From NCBI GenBank assembly GCA_903832635.1, contig CAILCF010000005.1:124001-188000 (forward strand): a stretch of DNA of 64,000 bases. Direction: 5' to 3'. The notes beneath the pieces are model-generated. The model did no database searches. It was not told where the DNA came from and was given only the letters and a program-made list of their open reading frames with translations. Made by a program: the position numbers and the translations under genes. Below, in pieces: positions 18,289 through 25,995 of this stretch. This DNA is from an uncultured bacterium. GTDB taxonomy: Bacteria > Patescibacteriota > Saccharimonadia > Saccharimonadales > Saccharimonadaceae. Every line of letters starts with the position of its first letter. The first letter of the stretch is position 1.

Positions 18289-18310
18289 GCCGACCAAAAG
18301 GTCGGTTCTT
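18289..18310. terminator. Bidirectional rho-independent terminator
   Basis: CCGACC-AAAA-GGTCGG (18290-18305) is followed by TTCTTAATTT on the plus strand and by CTTTTAATTT on the minus strand. It can end both the Crp/Fnr message and the convergent tRNA-Leu(TAG) transcript. Confidence 0.8.
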
Positions 18311-18314
18311 AATT

Positions 18315-18399
18315 TGGTACGCGAGAGAGGACTTGAACCTCCACGCCCGAAGGCACTAGCTCCTAAGGCTAGCGTGTCTACCAATTCCACCACTCGCGC
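18315..18399 (-). tRNA. tRNA-Leu (anticodon UAG), CCA encoded
   Basis: A class II tRNA of 85 nt including an encoded 3' CCA. The acceptor stem GCGCGAG pairs with CTCGCGT (one G-U), followed by ACCA. The anticodon loop CTTAGGA gives UAG, which reads CUN leucine codons. The T arm is GGAGG-TTCAAGT-CCTCT. The long variable arm (GCCTTCGGGCG type) is present. It faces a terminator on its 3' side. Confidence 0.95.
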
Positions 18400-18435
18400 A
18401 TATCTTGGTAAATGCAAAACGTTATTTTCTGCACT

Positions 18436-18488
18436 TGTCCTGCTAACGCTCAGCGTGTCTACAATTAATTATAGGCCACCACCCGCGC
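18436..18488 (-). pseudogene. Degenerate tRNA-Leu 5' fragment
   Basis: About 36 nt upstream of the intact tRNA-Leu(TAG), the same strand reads GCGCGGGTGGTGG, a 9-nt insertion-like stretch, then AATTGTAGACACGCT. The intact gene reads GCGCGAGTGGTGGAATTGGTAGACACGCT. The anticodon loop and everything 3' of it cannot be matched. This is best explained as a broken duplicate. The internal CCTATAATT may now serve as the -10 of the intact gene. Confidence 0.65.
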
Positions 18489-18569
18489 ATAGGTAATCAG
18501 TATCCAACTAATTGTAACAAACTATATCTAACAGATAAAGCCTAAAATATTTTATCTAAATGGTGCTTG

Positions 18570-18578
18570 TGCTATCAT
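18570..18578 (+). promoter_or_regulatory. Extended -10 upstream of the FAD oxidoreductase
   Basis: TGCTATCAT (hexamer 18573-18578) is 34 nt before the ATG, and a GAGGGG Shine-Dalgarno lies between. No clear -35 was found. Confidence 0.4.
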
Positions 18579-18611
18579 AAATATAGTAATGACTGAGGGG
18601 AATAAATAGGC

Positions 18612-20252
18612 ATGAACAAAATTGCGCAATATTTGAATGAACACCTGCTGGGAGAAGTCAGCAGTGATGAATTAACCAGACAAAGATTTTCGAACGATGG
18701 TAGTATCTTGAATATTACACCCGAATATGTCGTTCATCCCCGTGTTACAAACGATATTCGAAAAATCGCCCGTTTTGCTTGGCAATTGGCGGAAAAGGGA
18801 CATGTTTTGCCTATTACAATCCGTGGTGGTGGTTCAAACAGGTCCGGCGCAGCTATTGGCAAAGGTATTATCGTTAATACTTATGCCCATTTGAATAAAA
18901 CAATTTTTATTAGTTTCAAAAACAAAGATCAGTTCGTTCATGTTCAACCGGGTGTTAATTTCAAAGCTCTAAACGATACACTAAAATCTCATGGATTTAT
19001 TTTACCGGCATATCCAAAAACAGCGGCTTACAGCTCTATCGGTGGTGCAGTTGCAAATAATGCCGGCGGGATTCAATCCGGACGATATGGACAAACCGGT
19101 GAATGGGTTAAACGATTAGAAATAGTTTTGGCAAATGGCGACTTGATTGAAACCAGTCGAATCAACAAACACGATTTGAATAAAAAGAAAGGCCTGCAAA
19201 CCTTCGAAGGTGAAATTTACAGAAAGATTGATGGCATTATCGAAGACAATCAACAAGTAATTTATGATAAAATCGCCAACAACGAGCCTGATAACACAGG
19301 CTATCCGGGCATTTCTATTGTAAAGGCTCGGGACGGTTCATTTGATTTATCACCACTGATTATCGGCAGTCAAGGGACCTTGGCCATGATTTCTGAAATT
19401 GTTCTAAGAACAGATTTTTATACCGAGGAAGAGTCAATCATTGTCGCGACATATAGCAACCCCGAAGTCGCTCGCGACTCAGCTGATGCAATGGCCGCAC
19501 TTCAGCCGTCCGTATTAGAGTTAATGGACGGAGAAATGTTTGATATTGCTCACAAGTGCGGAAAAAAATATATATTTTCAGATGAATTCGTCGATAAAGA
19601 TGTTGGTTCAATAATGTTTATTAATTTTAACGATTCTAATGACCATTTAAGGCATAAAAAAGAAAAACAAGCTTTAAAAAAGTTATCAAAATTTGAAACG
19701 ACTATTTATACCAGTTCAGACTATTCAAAAGAAGAATTATTCGCAATTCGTGAGGTTGGTTCTGTAATTTTGGAGTCAAATAATAAAGGAGAATCAATGC
19801 CTTCAATTATTGATGGCGTAGCAATTCCTGCAGCCAGGCGTGAGGAATTTATTGCTTCAGCAAAAGAACTTGCTAACAAGCATCACATTGAATTACCACT
19901 GCACATTCAGTGGCTTGACGGTGTTATATATGCCAGACCAACCCTGAATTTACATATTGTAAGCGACAAACAAAAAACATTCAAATTAATATCTGATTAT
20001 ATGGAATTAGTAGCAAAATATGGTGGCAGTATGTCGGCAGATTCAGGTGAAGGACGCTTGCGTGCCAACGCGGCATATGCTCATCTTGACGAAGATGAGT
20101 TGGATGTCTATTCACAAATCAAAGAGGCGTTTGATCCATTTGGTATATTAAATCCTGGAGTCAAGCAAAAATCGGAATTAAAAACACTGATTGCTGCACT
20201 AAACCCAGATTATAGTTCAGCTGAATTTGCACAATTTTCTCCTTCTGAATAA
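18612..20252 (+). CDS. FAD-binding oxidoreductase, GlcD / D-lactate dehydrogenase type
   Basis: A 546-aa flavoprotein of the vanillyl-alcohol-oxidase fold, probably oxidising a 2-hydroxy acid such as D-lactate or glycolate. The N-terminal FAD-binding half has ITIRGGGSNRSGAAIG (diphosphate loop, about residue 75) and SIGGAVANNAGGIQSGRYG (about 138). The C-terminal half ends with DSGEGRLRANA and FDPFGILNPGVK, typical of the FAD-oxidase C domain. No iron-sulfur cysteine cluster and no signal peptide are present, so it looks cytoplasmic. D-lactate oxidation would suit a fermentative, membrane-chain-poor cell, but the substrate is not proven. It stands alone between the two tRNA-Leu genes. Confidence 0.85.
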   Translation: MNKIAQYLNEHLLGEVSSDELTRQRFSNDGSILNITPEYVVHPRVTNDIRKIARFAWQLAEKGHVLPITIRGGGSNRSGAAIGKGIIVNTYAHLNKTIFISFKNKDQFVHVQPGVNFKALNDTLKSHGFILPAYPKTAAYSSIGGAVANNAGGIQSGRYGQTGEWVKRLEIVLANGDLIETSRINKHDLNKKKGLQTFEGEIYRKIDGIIEDNQQVIYDKIANNEPDNTGYPGISIVKARDGSFDLSPLIIGSQGTLAMISEIVLRTDFYTEEESIIVATYSNPEVARDSADAMAALQPSVLELMDGEMFDIAHKCGKKYIFSDEFVDKDVGSIMFINFNDSNDHLRHKKEKQALKKLSKFETTIYTSSDYSKEELFAIREVGSVILESNNKGESMPSIIDGVAIPAARREEFIASAKELANKHHIELPLHIQWLDGVIYARPTLNLHIVSDKQKTFKLISDYMELVAKYGGSMSADSGEGRLRANAAYAHLDEDELDVYSQIKEAFDPFGILNPGVKQKSELKTLIAALNPDYSSAEFAQFSPSE

Positions 20253-20305
20253 GCGTATTGGGGTTGCGCCACCAAACTTCACCCGTTATTCTAATATAGG
20301 TACAT

Positions 20306-20391
20306 GCGCGAGTGGCGGAATGGTAGACGCGCTAGCTTCAGGTGCTAGTGTCCCTCGGGACATGGAAGTTCGAGTCTTCTCTCGCGTACCA
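20306..20391 (+). tRNA. tRNA-Leu (anticodon CAG), CCA encoded
   Basis: An 86-nt class II tRNA. Its acceptor stem is the same GCGCGAG / CTCGCGT as the UAG isoacceptor, followed by ACCA. The anticodon stem-loop CTAGC-TTCAGGT-GCTAG gives CAG. The variable arm is GTCCCTCGGGAC and the T arm is GGAAG-TTCGAGT-CTTCT. It is followed 20 nt later by a hairpin terminator. Confidence 0.96.
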
Positions 20392-20407
20392 GATTTATAC
20401 CAACAAA

Positions 20408-20437
20408 AATAGCGGCCTCTCAGCCGCTATTTATTTC
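20408..20437. terminator. Bidirectional terminator between tRNA-Leu and rsmD
   Basis: AGCGGC-CTCTCA-GCCGCT (20411-20428) with ATTTATTT on the plus-strand side and ATTTTTG on the minus-strand side. It can end tRNA-Leu(CAG) and the convergent rsmD message; it overlaps the rsmD stop codon. Confidence 0.85.
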
Positions 20438-20966
20438 GGTAGAAAGTCAGCGCCGCTGTTCCGTAACTACGATTGTCCACCACAACAACTCCTTGCACGG
20501 ACGGCAACTCACCTCTGCCTGGATATGATAATACCATAAGCCCGTTTGGTTTTAACAGACCCATTAAGCCAAAAACTGTGGATAACTGTAAATCATTATA
20601 TGGTGGATCAGCAAATATAATATCGTATGATTTATCTTGATTTTGATCAATGTATGTTCTGACGCCAATTTGAAAAACAGTCGAAAAATTGTTTACTCCA
20701 AGTGTTGTAATATTTTCTACTAATATTTTATTTGCGATTCTATCACGTTCAATAAACGTCACGTGATTTGCACCACGACTTAACGCCTCCAGCCCTAGTG
20801 ATCCGGTTCCGGCAAAGGCATCCATTACATCTGCACCGATAAGATTATCAGAGATTATATTGAATAATGAACCTCGAACCCTAGAGCTCATAGGATGTGT
20901 CAGTTTGCCGTCGGGGGCATTAATTAATCGTCCACCAAATTTTCCTGATATGATATTTAATTTCAA
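20427..20966 (-). CDS. rsmD: 16S rRNA (guanine966-N2)-methyltransferase
   Basis: A Rossmann-fold methyltransferase that modifies the 30S head. It is 179 aa. The N-terminal IISGKFGGRLINAP and RVRGSLFNII, the SAM loop DAFAGTGSLGLEALSRGA and the catalytic DPPY (FADPPYND) are all visible. Its ATG overlaps the stop of the upstream unknown gene by 4 nt. It shares a terminator with tRNA-Leu(CAG). Confidence 0.93.
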   Translation of the reverse strand: MKLNIISGKFGGRLINAPDGKLTHPMSSRVRGSLFNIISDNLIGADVMDAFAGTGSLGLEALSRGANHVTFIERDRIANKILVENITTLGVNNFSTVFQIGVRTYIDQNQDKSYDIIFADPPYNDLQLSTVFGLMGLLKPNGLMVLSYPGRGELPSVQGVVVVDNRSYGTAALTFYRNK

Positions 20967-21778
20967 CGTACTTTACCTTCTGCCATCATCACCGCTTGAT
21001 ACCAAGCTAATATTACCATTCGAATCATTTCCGGTACCAGTATTTGTCTGGTTTGTTTTGCTAAAACACCTGTCCAGTCGCTTTTCGTCAACTGTCCGAA
21101 CATATTTAAATCATTAATTTTTTGAATTGAATCTAAATATATTGTTTCAAAGCCCAGTTTATCGAGTTTTGTTAAATAACGTCTGTCAAATTTCAAATCA
21201 TTAAAATTCTCGGTTGCAATCGCCGAGGCAGCCCCAACTTCAAACATCCCATGAGATGTAAATACACCATTAAGACCCCAATACTCCCAGTTTTTTTGAA
21301 GTGTATCGCGTAGACTATCTCCGTGAATTACATTCTTTTCTCTTAAAGATATTCTTTCGTTGTGTGCCTTTCCCCATAGTTCCTCAATTTTTTTATCTAG
21401 TTGATAGTGATGTGCCGGAGTAAGTCCGTCAACCACAGCGTGCGCCAACCAAGCCGCCTCAAACGATGCACGTACCCGATTATTATTTCGAAGTGCCTGT
21501 GATAAGTTGTAAATATGGTCATTAATCGTTCCAATCAAAGCCCTGTCGGTCGAGTCGTTTGGGTCAATAAAATGCCAGGGCTCATCAACAGCCGGACTTT
21601 TACGCTTTACTCCATCAGGACCATTTAGTCCTTCGAAGTGAAGAATCTCTTTTACGGTAGGAAACTCTACGGATGATGAAATATACTTTTTAATTTTTCG
21701 ACGGGCTGCCCGATCAATCTTTTGATGAACGCCGACAATCTTGCCTGAACCACGTCTGATGGTTGTTCCGGAGTACAT
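20963..21778 (-). CDS. Conserved-looking protein with a His/Asp-rich helical core, function unknown
   Basis: A 271-aa protein without recognised signal peptide or membrane helix. Histidines and acids lie in positions reminiscent of zinc-dependent phospholipase C/nuclease folds: EPWHFIDPND (about residue 66), AAWLAHAVVDGLTPAHHYQL (about 108) and a later FTSHGMFEVG. The H-x3-D-x4-P-x-H pattern in the second block is the most suggestive. The residue spacing was judged by eye only, so enzymatic function is a guess. The gene is coupled to rsmD by a 4-nt overlap, and a recG gene is upstream. Confidence 0.6.
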   Translation of the reverse strand: MYSGTTIRRGSGKIVGVHQKIDRAARRKIKKYISSSVEFPTVKEILHFEGLNGPDGVKRKSPAVDEPWHFIDPNDSTDRALIGTINDHIYNLSQALRNNNRVRASFEAAWLAHAVVDGLTPAHHYQLDKKIEELWGKAHNERISLREKNVIHGDSLRDTLQKNWEYWGLNGVFTSHGMFEVGAASAIATENFNDLKFDRRYLTKLDKLGFETIYLDSIQKINDLNMFGQLTKSDWTGVLAKQTRQILVPEMIRMVILAWYQAVMMAEGKVR

Positions 21779-21811
21779 ATCTATATATTTAACCTGATAT
21801 TTAAATCTTGA

Positions 21812-23842
21812 CTAATTTAATGTTGTTAGTCGCTGATAATATCTGACTTCAGCGGCCAATTGTTTATATTGTAACAGATTTTCACCGGACTGTACGAAGA
21901 CCTTTGCTTGTCTTTGTGCCCTTGCAATAAGTTTTGTGTCTGCCAGGGTTGCTATTTGCAAATCAAGAACACCGTGTTGAGAGCGCCCATAAATTTCTCC
22001 GGGACCACGGAGTTCAAGATCAACCTCTGCTAAATGAAAACCATCGTTACTTTTTTCAATCTCTTGTAGTCGTTTAGTTGGCTTTGCGCTGGTACTTGTT
22101 ACTAAATAACAATAACTTTGCTGTTCACTCCGCCCGACTCGTCCTCGAAGTTGATGAAGTTGTGATAAACCGAACCTGTCGGCATTTTCGATTAACATTA
22201 CGGTGGCGTTTGCAACATCAACACCAACTTCAACCACCGTAGTACTAACTAAAATATCGAGTTTCCCGTCACTAAATTCCCGCATAACTGCATCTTTTTC
22301 ATCTGATTTTAGTTTACCGTGCAATAAACCGATTCTCCGGTGTTTAAATATCGAATTTTGCAATTTGGTAAATTCTAATTTGACGCTTTTTATCTCGTTT
22401 TCTGGGTTATCTTCGATTAAACTGCAGATTATATAGGCTTGACGACCGGCTGAAATTTCCTTATCCATGGCTGTATACATCTGAGCACGGCTGTTTGGCG
22501 ACCAAATCTTGGTTATTATTGGTTTTCGCCCAGCTGGCAGTTCGTTCAAAATACTAATATCGAGTTCGCCATATACTGTCAACATTAAACTCCGTGGTAT
22601 TGGTGTTGCTGTCATTGCCAGCATGTGAGGCATTAATTCTGATTTTTTAAGAAGTTGTTGGCGCTGTTCTACCCCAAAACGGTGTTGTTCGTCAATAACA
22701 ACAAAGCCAAGTTTGTGAAATTTAACAGTTTCTTGAATCAGTGCATGGGTGCCGACAACCACATCGACCTTTCCGTTTACAATTTGATTGTAAAGTGTTT
22801 TTCTGGATGTTCCTTTGACGTTTCCTGTCAATAATCCGACGCTTACACCCAGTGGTCTTAGTAGTTTACTTAATGTCTCGGCGTGTTGATTGGCTAAAAG
22901 TTCAGTTGGTGCCATTATTGCCGTTTGGTAACCAAAATGCGCCACCTGGCATGCCACGAGGCCTGCTACGACGGTTTTACCCGAACCAACGTCTCCTTGT
23001 AGCAAACGATTCATTGGTGTTTTACGCTCCATATCCTGTATTATTTCCCAAGCTGCAATCCTTTGAGCAGTTGTCAACTTAAATGGAAGTTTTGTGACGA
23101 AATTTGATACTACCTTCAGGTTAAAAGGTATATGCCAACCTTTTAATTTAGCATTTTCCATACGATTTAATTGGCTGGCCAGTAATAACTGAAAAAGCTC
23201 TTCAAACGCCAAACGCTCCTTGGCTTTGCTGACCTGTTCGATTTTATTTGGAAAATGCATGGTCAAAACAGCATCACTGCGTGATACAAGCTTTTCAGAT
23301 GCAACTATCTTTTCGGGTAATGTTTCGGGGAGCATTATAATAAGAGGTTTTAGTTCTGATAATATTTTTCGGACAAGTGTAGATTTTAAACCCTTTATTG
23401 AACGATAGATTGGTAAAATCCTATCGGTTTGGACCGGCATATCAGAGACAAGTTCGGCACTTGGGTTAGTTAGTTGGTAACGATTGTAATTAAATTCGAA
23501 AACGCCCGAAAAATAGAATTCTTTTCCGGTTTTTAATTGAGTTTCACGATATGGCTGATTAAACCATACTGCCTGTAGTTTGCCATTTTTATCTGCCAAT
23601 GTCGCGGTGGTAATTCGAAGCCCACGACGAACTGGTCGAGTTGTTATCTTTTCACACCTGGCTTTGATAGTAACTTTTCCGGGTTTAACACCTAAAATCG
23701 GTGTAATCACGGAAAAATCTTCGTATGCCCTTGGCAAAAAATTGATTAAATCCGAAACCGTTTCTATACCAGAAATAGCAAATTGCTGAGACGCTTTAAC
23801 TCCTACGCCCTTGATTTTTTCAAGTTTTGAATCAAGATTCAT
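21812..23842 (-). CDS. recG: ATP-dependent DNA helicase RecG
   Basis: Branch-migrates and reverses stalled replication forks. It is 676 aa. An N-terminal helix-hairpin region (GVGVKASQQFAISGI) and OB-fold wedge occupy about residues 1-200. The SF2 motor follows: GDVGSGKTVVA (Walker A, about 290), VIDEQHRFGVEQR (DExH box), MTATPIPRSL, and the C-terminal helicase lobe with QLRGRVGRSEQQSYC. The start at 23842 has no Shine-Dalgarno; an extended -10 TGCTACACT ends 6 nt upstream. Confidence 0.97.
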   Translation of the reverse strand: MNLDSKLEKIKGVGVKASQQFAISGIETVSDLINFLPRAYEDFSVITPILGVKPGKVTIKARCEKITTRPVRRGLRITTATLADKNGKLQAVWFNQPYRETQLKTGKEFYFSGVFEFNYNRYQLTNPSAELVSDMPVQTDRILPIYRSIKGLKSTLVRKILSELKPLIIMLPETLPEKIVASEKLVSRSDAVLTMHFPNKIEQVSKAKERLAFEELFQLLLASQLNRMENAKLKGWHIPFNLKVVSNFVTKLPFKLTTAQRIAAWEIIQDMERKTPMNRLLQGDVGSGKTVVAGLVACQVAHFGYQTAIMAPTELLANQHAETLSKLLRPLGVSVGLLTGNVKGTSRKTLYNQIVNGKVDVVVGTHALIQETVKFHKLGFVVIDEQHRFGVEQRQQLLKKSELMPHMLAMTATPIPRSLMLTVYGELDISILNELPAGRKPIITKIWSPNSRAQMYTAMDKEISAGRQAYIICSLIEDNPENEIKSVKLEFTKLQNSIFKHRRIGLLHGKLKSDEKDAVMREFSDGKLDILVSTTVVEVGVDVANATVMLIENADRFGLSQLHQLRGRVGRSEQQSYCYLVTSTSAKPTKRLQEIEKSNDGFHLAEVDLELRGPGEIYGRSQHGVLDLQIATLADTKLIARAQRQAKVFVQSGENLLQYKQLAAEVRYYQRLTTLN

Positions 23843-23848
23843 ATTTCT

Positions 23849-23857
23849 AGTGTAGCA
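23849..23857 (-). promoter_or_regulatory. Extended -10 of recG (leaderless)
   Basis: Minus-strand TGCTACACT (hexamer 23849-23854), with 6 nt to the ATG. Confidence 0.6.
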
Positions 23858-23860
23858 AGT

Positions 23861-24634
23861 CTAGTTATTATCAGCCAAAATACGTTCAATCAGGTCGGCA
23901 GTAGCTTGCCAATTCTGGACCTCAATAGTATCAATCCCTGCCGCTTTGACCGAATAGTCATTCCCACCGGGTTGTAATTTGTCACCAATAAATAATATAT
24001 CTTCATTTTGGATTTGCATTTGTTCTGTCAATTTTTTCATGCCATAGGCCTTATCTACACCAACCATTGTTATATCTACTGATGTTGTTCCCCCAACGCG
24101 AGCATCCATGTCTGTTAGTAGCGGGGCAACATAATTTCTCAATTTTTGCTTTTTATCGCCGGTCGGATCCCATTTGTATTTCAAATCAGCCGGAGCACTT
24201 TGTCCAAGGGCTGAATATGTAATTTGTGAGCCTCTATCTTCTATAATTTCACCAAATGGTTTTTGCTCCCAGAGTCCTAATTTTTTAGCACCTACTTCAA
24301 GCGCATTTATCGCCCTATTCTTTTGGTCATCGGTTAATGAATTATCATACTGCAACTGCCATGATTCAGATTCTTCATCATAAATATAATACTTTGTACC
24401 ACTGGTGGGCATCAGATGTAAATGTGTTAGTTCATATGGAGTTGCATCCAGTTTATCGATAACCTGAACCCTGAATTGGTCAAATTTACCGCCCGAAATA
24501 ATGCATACGTCATATTTATCAATTAGTCTGACTATTAGTTCGCTAATTTCTTCCGGAATTGGTGATTTTGCAACAGCCAAAGTATCGTCCAGATCAAATG
24601 CTATTACTTTTTTGGGCCTTAGTCCGTTAATCAT
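23861..24634 (-). CDS. HAD-superfamily phosphatase, phosphomannomutase-like
   Basis: A 257-aa HAD hydrolase. Motif I is FDLDDTLA (about residue 13), motif II is the S of CIISGGK, the cap domain lies between about residues 85 and 185, and the late acid motif is LFIGDKLQPGGNDY (about 218). The cap type and the GGNDY ending resemble the Cof/IIB branch that includes eukaryotic-type phosphomannomutase and sucrose-phosphate phosphatase. The substrate, probably a sugar phosphate, is unknown. It overlaps the tyrS stop by 1 nt (TAATG). Confidence 0.85.
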   Translation of the reverse strand: MINGLRPKKVIAFDLDDTLAVAKSPIPEEISELIVRLIDKYDVCIISGGKFDQFRVQVIDKLDATPYELTHLHLMPTSGTKYYIYDEESESWQLQYDNSLTDDQKNRAINALEVGAKKLGLWEQKPFGEIIEDRGSQITYSALGQSAPADLKYKWDPTGDKKQKLRNYVAPLLTDMDARVGGTTSVDITMVGVDKAYGMKKLTEQMQIQNEDILFIGDKLQPGGNDYSVKAAGIDTIEVQNWQATADLIERILADNN

Positions 24635-25848
24635 TAGCGTACCAAAACAAAACTGTTTTTACCTTTTTTAACCAGTGACATTGATTCGATTGGCCTGTCT
24701 TCGGATACTTTTTCGGAATTAATTGACACTGCGCCACCGGAAATTAACCGCCTGGCTTCACTGTTACTGGCAGCTAAACCAGCTTCGACCATAATATCAA
24801 TTAATGATTTACCTACGCCACAAACAGGAATCTCGCTGGCAAGCATGTCAATGTCTTCGCCATGAAGTGTATAAAAATTGGCACCTCCAAATAATACACC
24901 GGTAACGCGTTCGACACCTTCGGTACGCTGTTGGCCATGAACTAACATGGTTGCCTCGTGTGCCAATCTTTTTTGAGCAGCTCGCTCTTCGGGGTTATTT
25001 GTGACCTGTTTCGATAATTCCTCGATTTCATCACGATTTAACATAGTAAATATCTTTAGGTAGTCAATAACACCCGCATCATCGCTGTTCAGCCAATATT
25101 GATAATATTTATAAACACTGGTTTTGTTAGAGTCCAACCATACGGCACCGCCCTCGGTTTTTCCGAATTTAACACCGGTAGATTTATTTTCTAGTAATGG
25201 CATTGAATAAACATGGGCTTCTTTATTATCCAATCGACGAATCAAATCAACTCCGGCAATTGAATTCCCCCATTGGTCGCCACCACAAAGTTGTAATGTA
25301 ACTCCGTATTCTCGATATAAATGCAAAAAATCATATGCTTGGATTAACGAGTAGCTAAATTCTGCATAACTAATGCCGTTTCCTTCGGTTCCCAAACGAG
25401 TTTTAACAAAATCACGGTTTAGCATGCTGCTCATCGGCACATATTTGCCTATATTTCGCAAAAAATCCAAATAATTCATATCAGCAAACCAATCGTAGTT
25501 ATCAACAATTGTGAATTCTTGACCTGCAAGAACTTGATTATACTGTGCGGTAATTGCAGTTTTGTTTTTTGCTATCTCTTCAAGTGTTTTAATGCTGCGT
25601 TCACTGGATTTGCCATCCGGGTCACCAATTAATCCTGTAGCACCGCCTACCAGCATATAAGCTTTGTGACCATGCTCTATAAATTGACGAACCATCATAA
25701 TTGATGCCAAATTGCCAATCGTCATACTGTCAGCACTGGGGTCGACACCGATATAAAATGAAATTGGATCATGGTCTAAATCAGTAATGTCGTTATAAGT
25801 AGTTTGATTAACAAAACCACGCCATGTTAGTTCTTCGGAAAGTTTCAT
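24634..25848 (-). CDS. tyrS: Tyrosyl-tRNA synthetase
   Basis: Class I synthetase for tRNA-Tyr. The track start (25914) lies in non-conserved sequence; the ATG at 25848 (MKLSEELTWRGFVNQTT) follows GGAG and gives 404 aa. The HIGH-type motif is altered to PSADSMTIGNL, the tyrosine pocket shows YAEFSYSLIQAYDF and CGGDQWGNS, and the KMSKS equivalent is KFGKTEGG. A C-terminal S4 domain follows (MVEAGLAASNSEARRLISGG). The His-to-Thr/Asn changes in HIGH are mild variants seen in this enzyme type. Confidence 0.95.
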   Translation of the reverse strand: MKLSEELTWRGFVNQTTYNDITDLDHDPISFYIGVDPSADSMTIGNLASIMMVRQFIEHGHKAYMLVGGATGLIGDPDGKSSERSIKTLEEIAKNKTAITAQYNQVLAGQEFTIVDNYDWFADMNYLDFLRNIGKYVPMSSMLNRDFVKTRLGTEGNGISYAEFSYSLIQAYDFLHLYREYGVTLQLCGGDQWGNSIAGVDLIRRLDNKEAHVYSMPLLENKSTGVKFGKTEGGAVWLDSNKTSVYKYYQYWLNSDDAGVIDYLKIFTMLNRDEIEELSKQVTNNPEERAAQKRLAHEATMLVHGQQRTEGVERVTGVLFGGANFYTLHGEDIDMLASEIPVCGVGKSLIDIMVEAGLAASNSEARRLISGGAVSINSEKVSEDRPIESMSLVKKGKNSFVLVR

Positions 25849-25995
25849 TTTTTCTCCGTTAATTAATCTATCCTCTTTGCTCTCAAGTATAACAAAATAA
25901 TTGATTGTATGCACATATTATTAGCGTCAGAATCTGTGCTCACAATAAACTAAGTGATATAATGATATAATTAATGCTTATGGGAAATATACAAC

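Noticed and set aside
18314-18496. 60-aa plus-strand ORF
   Set aside because: It is antisense to tRNA-Leu(TAG) and the tRNA remnant; it is not a protein gene.
18315-20391. Genomic island bounded by two tRNA-Leu genes
   Set aside because: The tRNAs are on opposite strands, no integrase or attachment repeat is present, and the gene between them looks like an ordinary housekeeping oxidoreductase.
20227-20539. Plus-strand ORFs of 61 and 65 aa
   Set aside because: They cover tRNA-Leu(CAG), its terminator and the end of rsmD.
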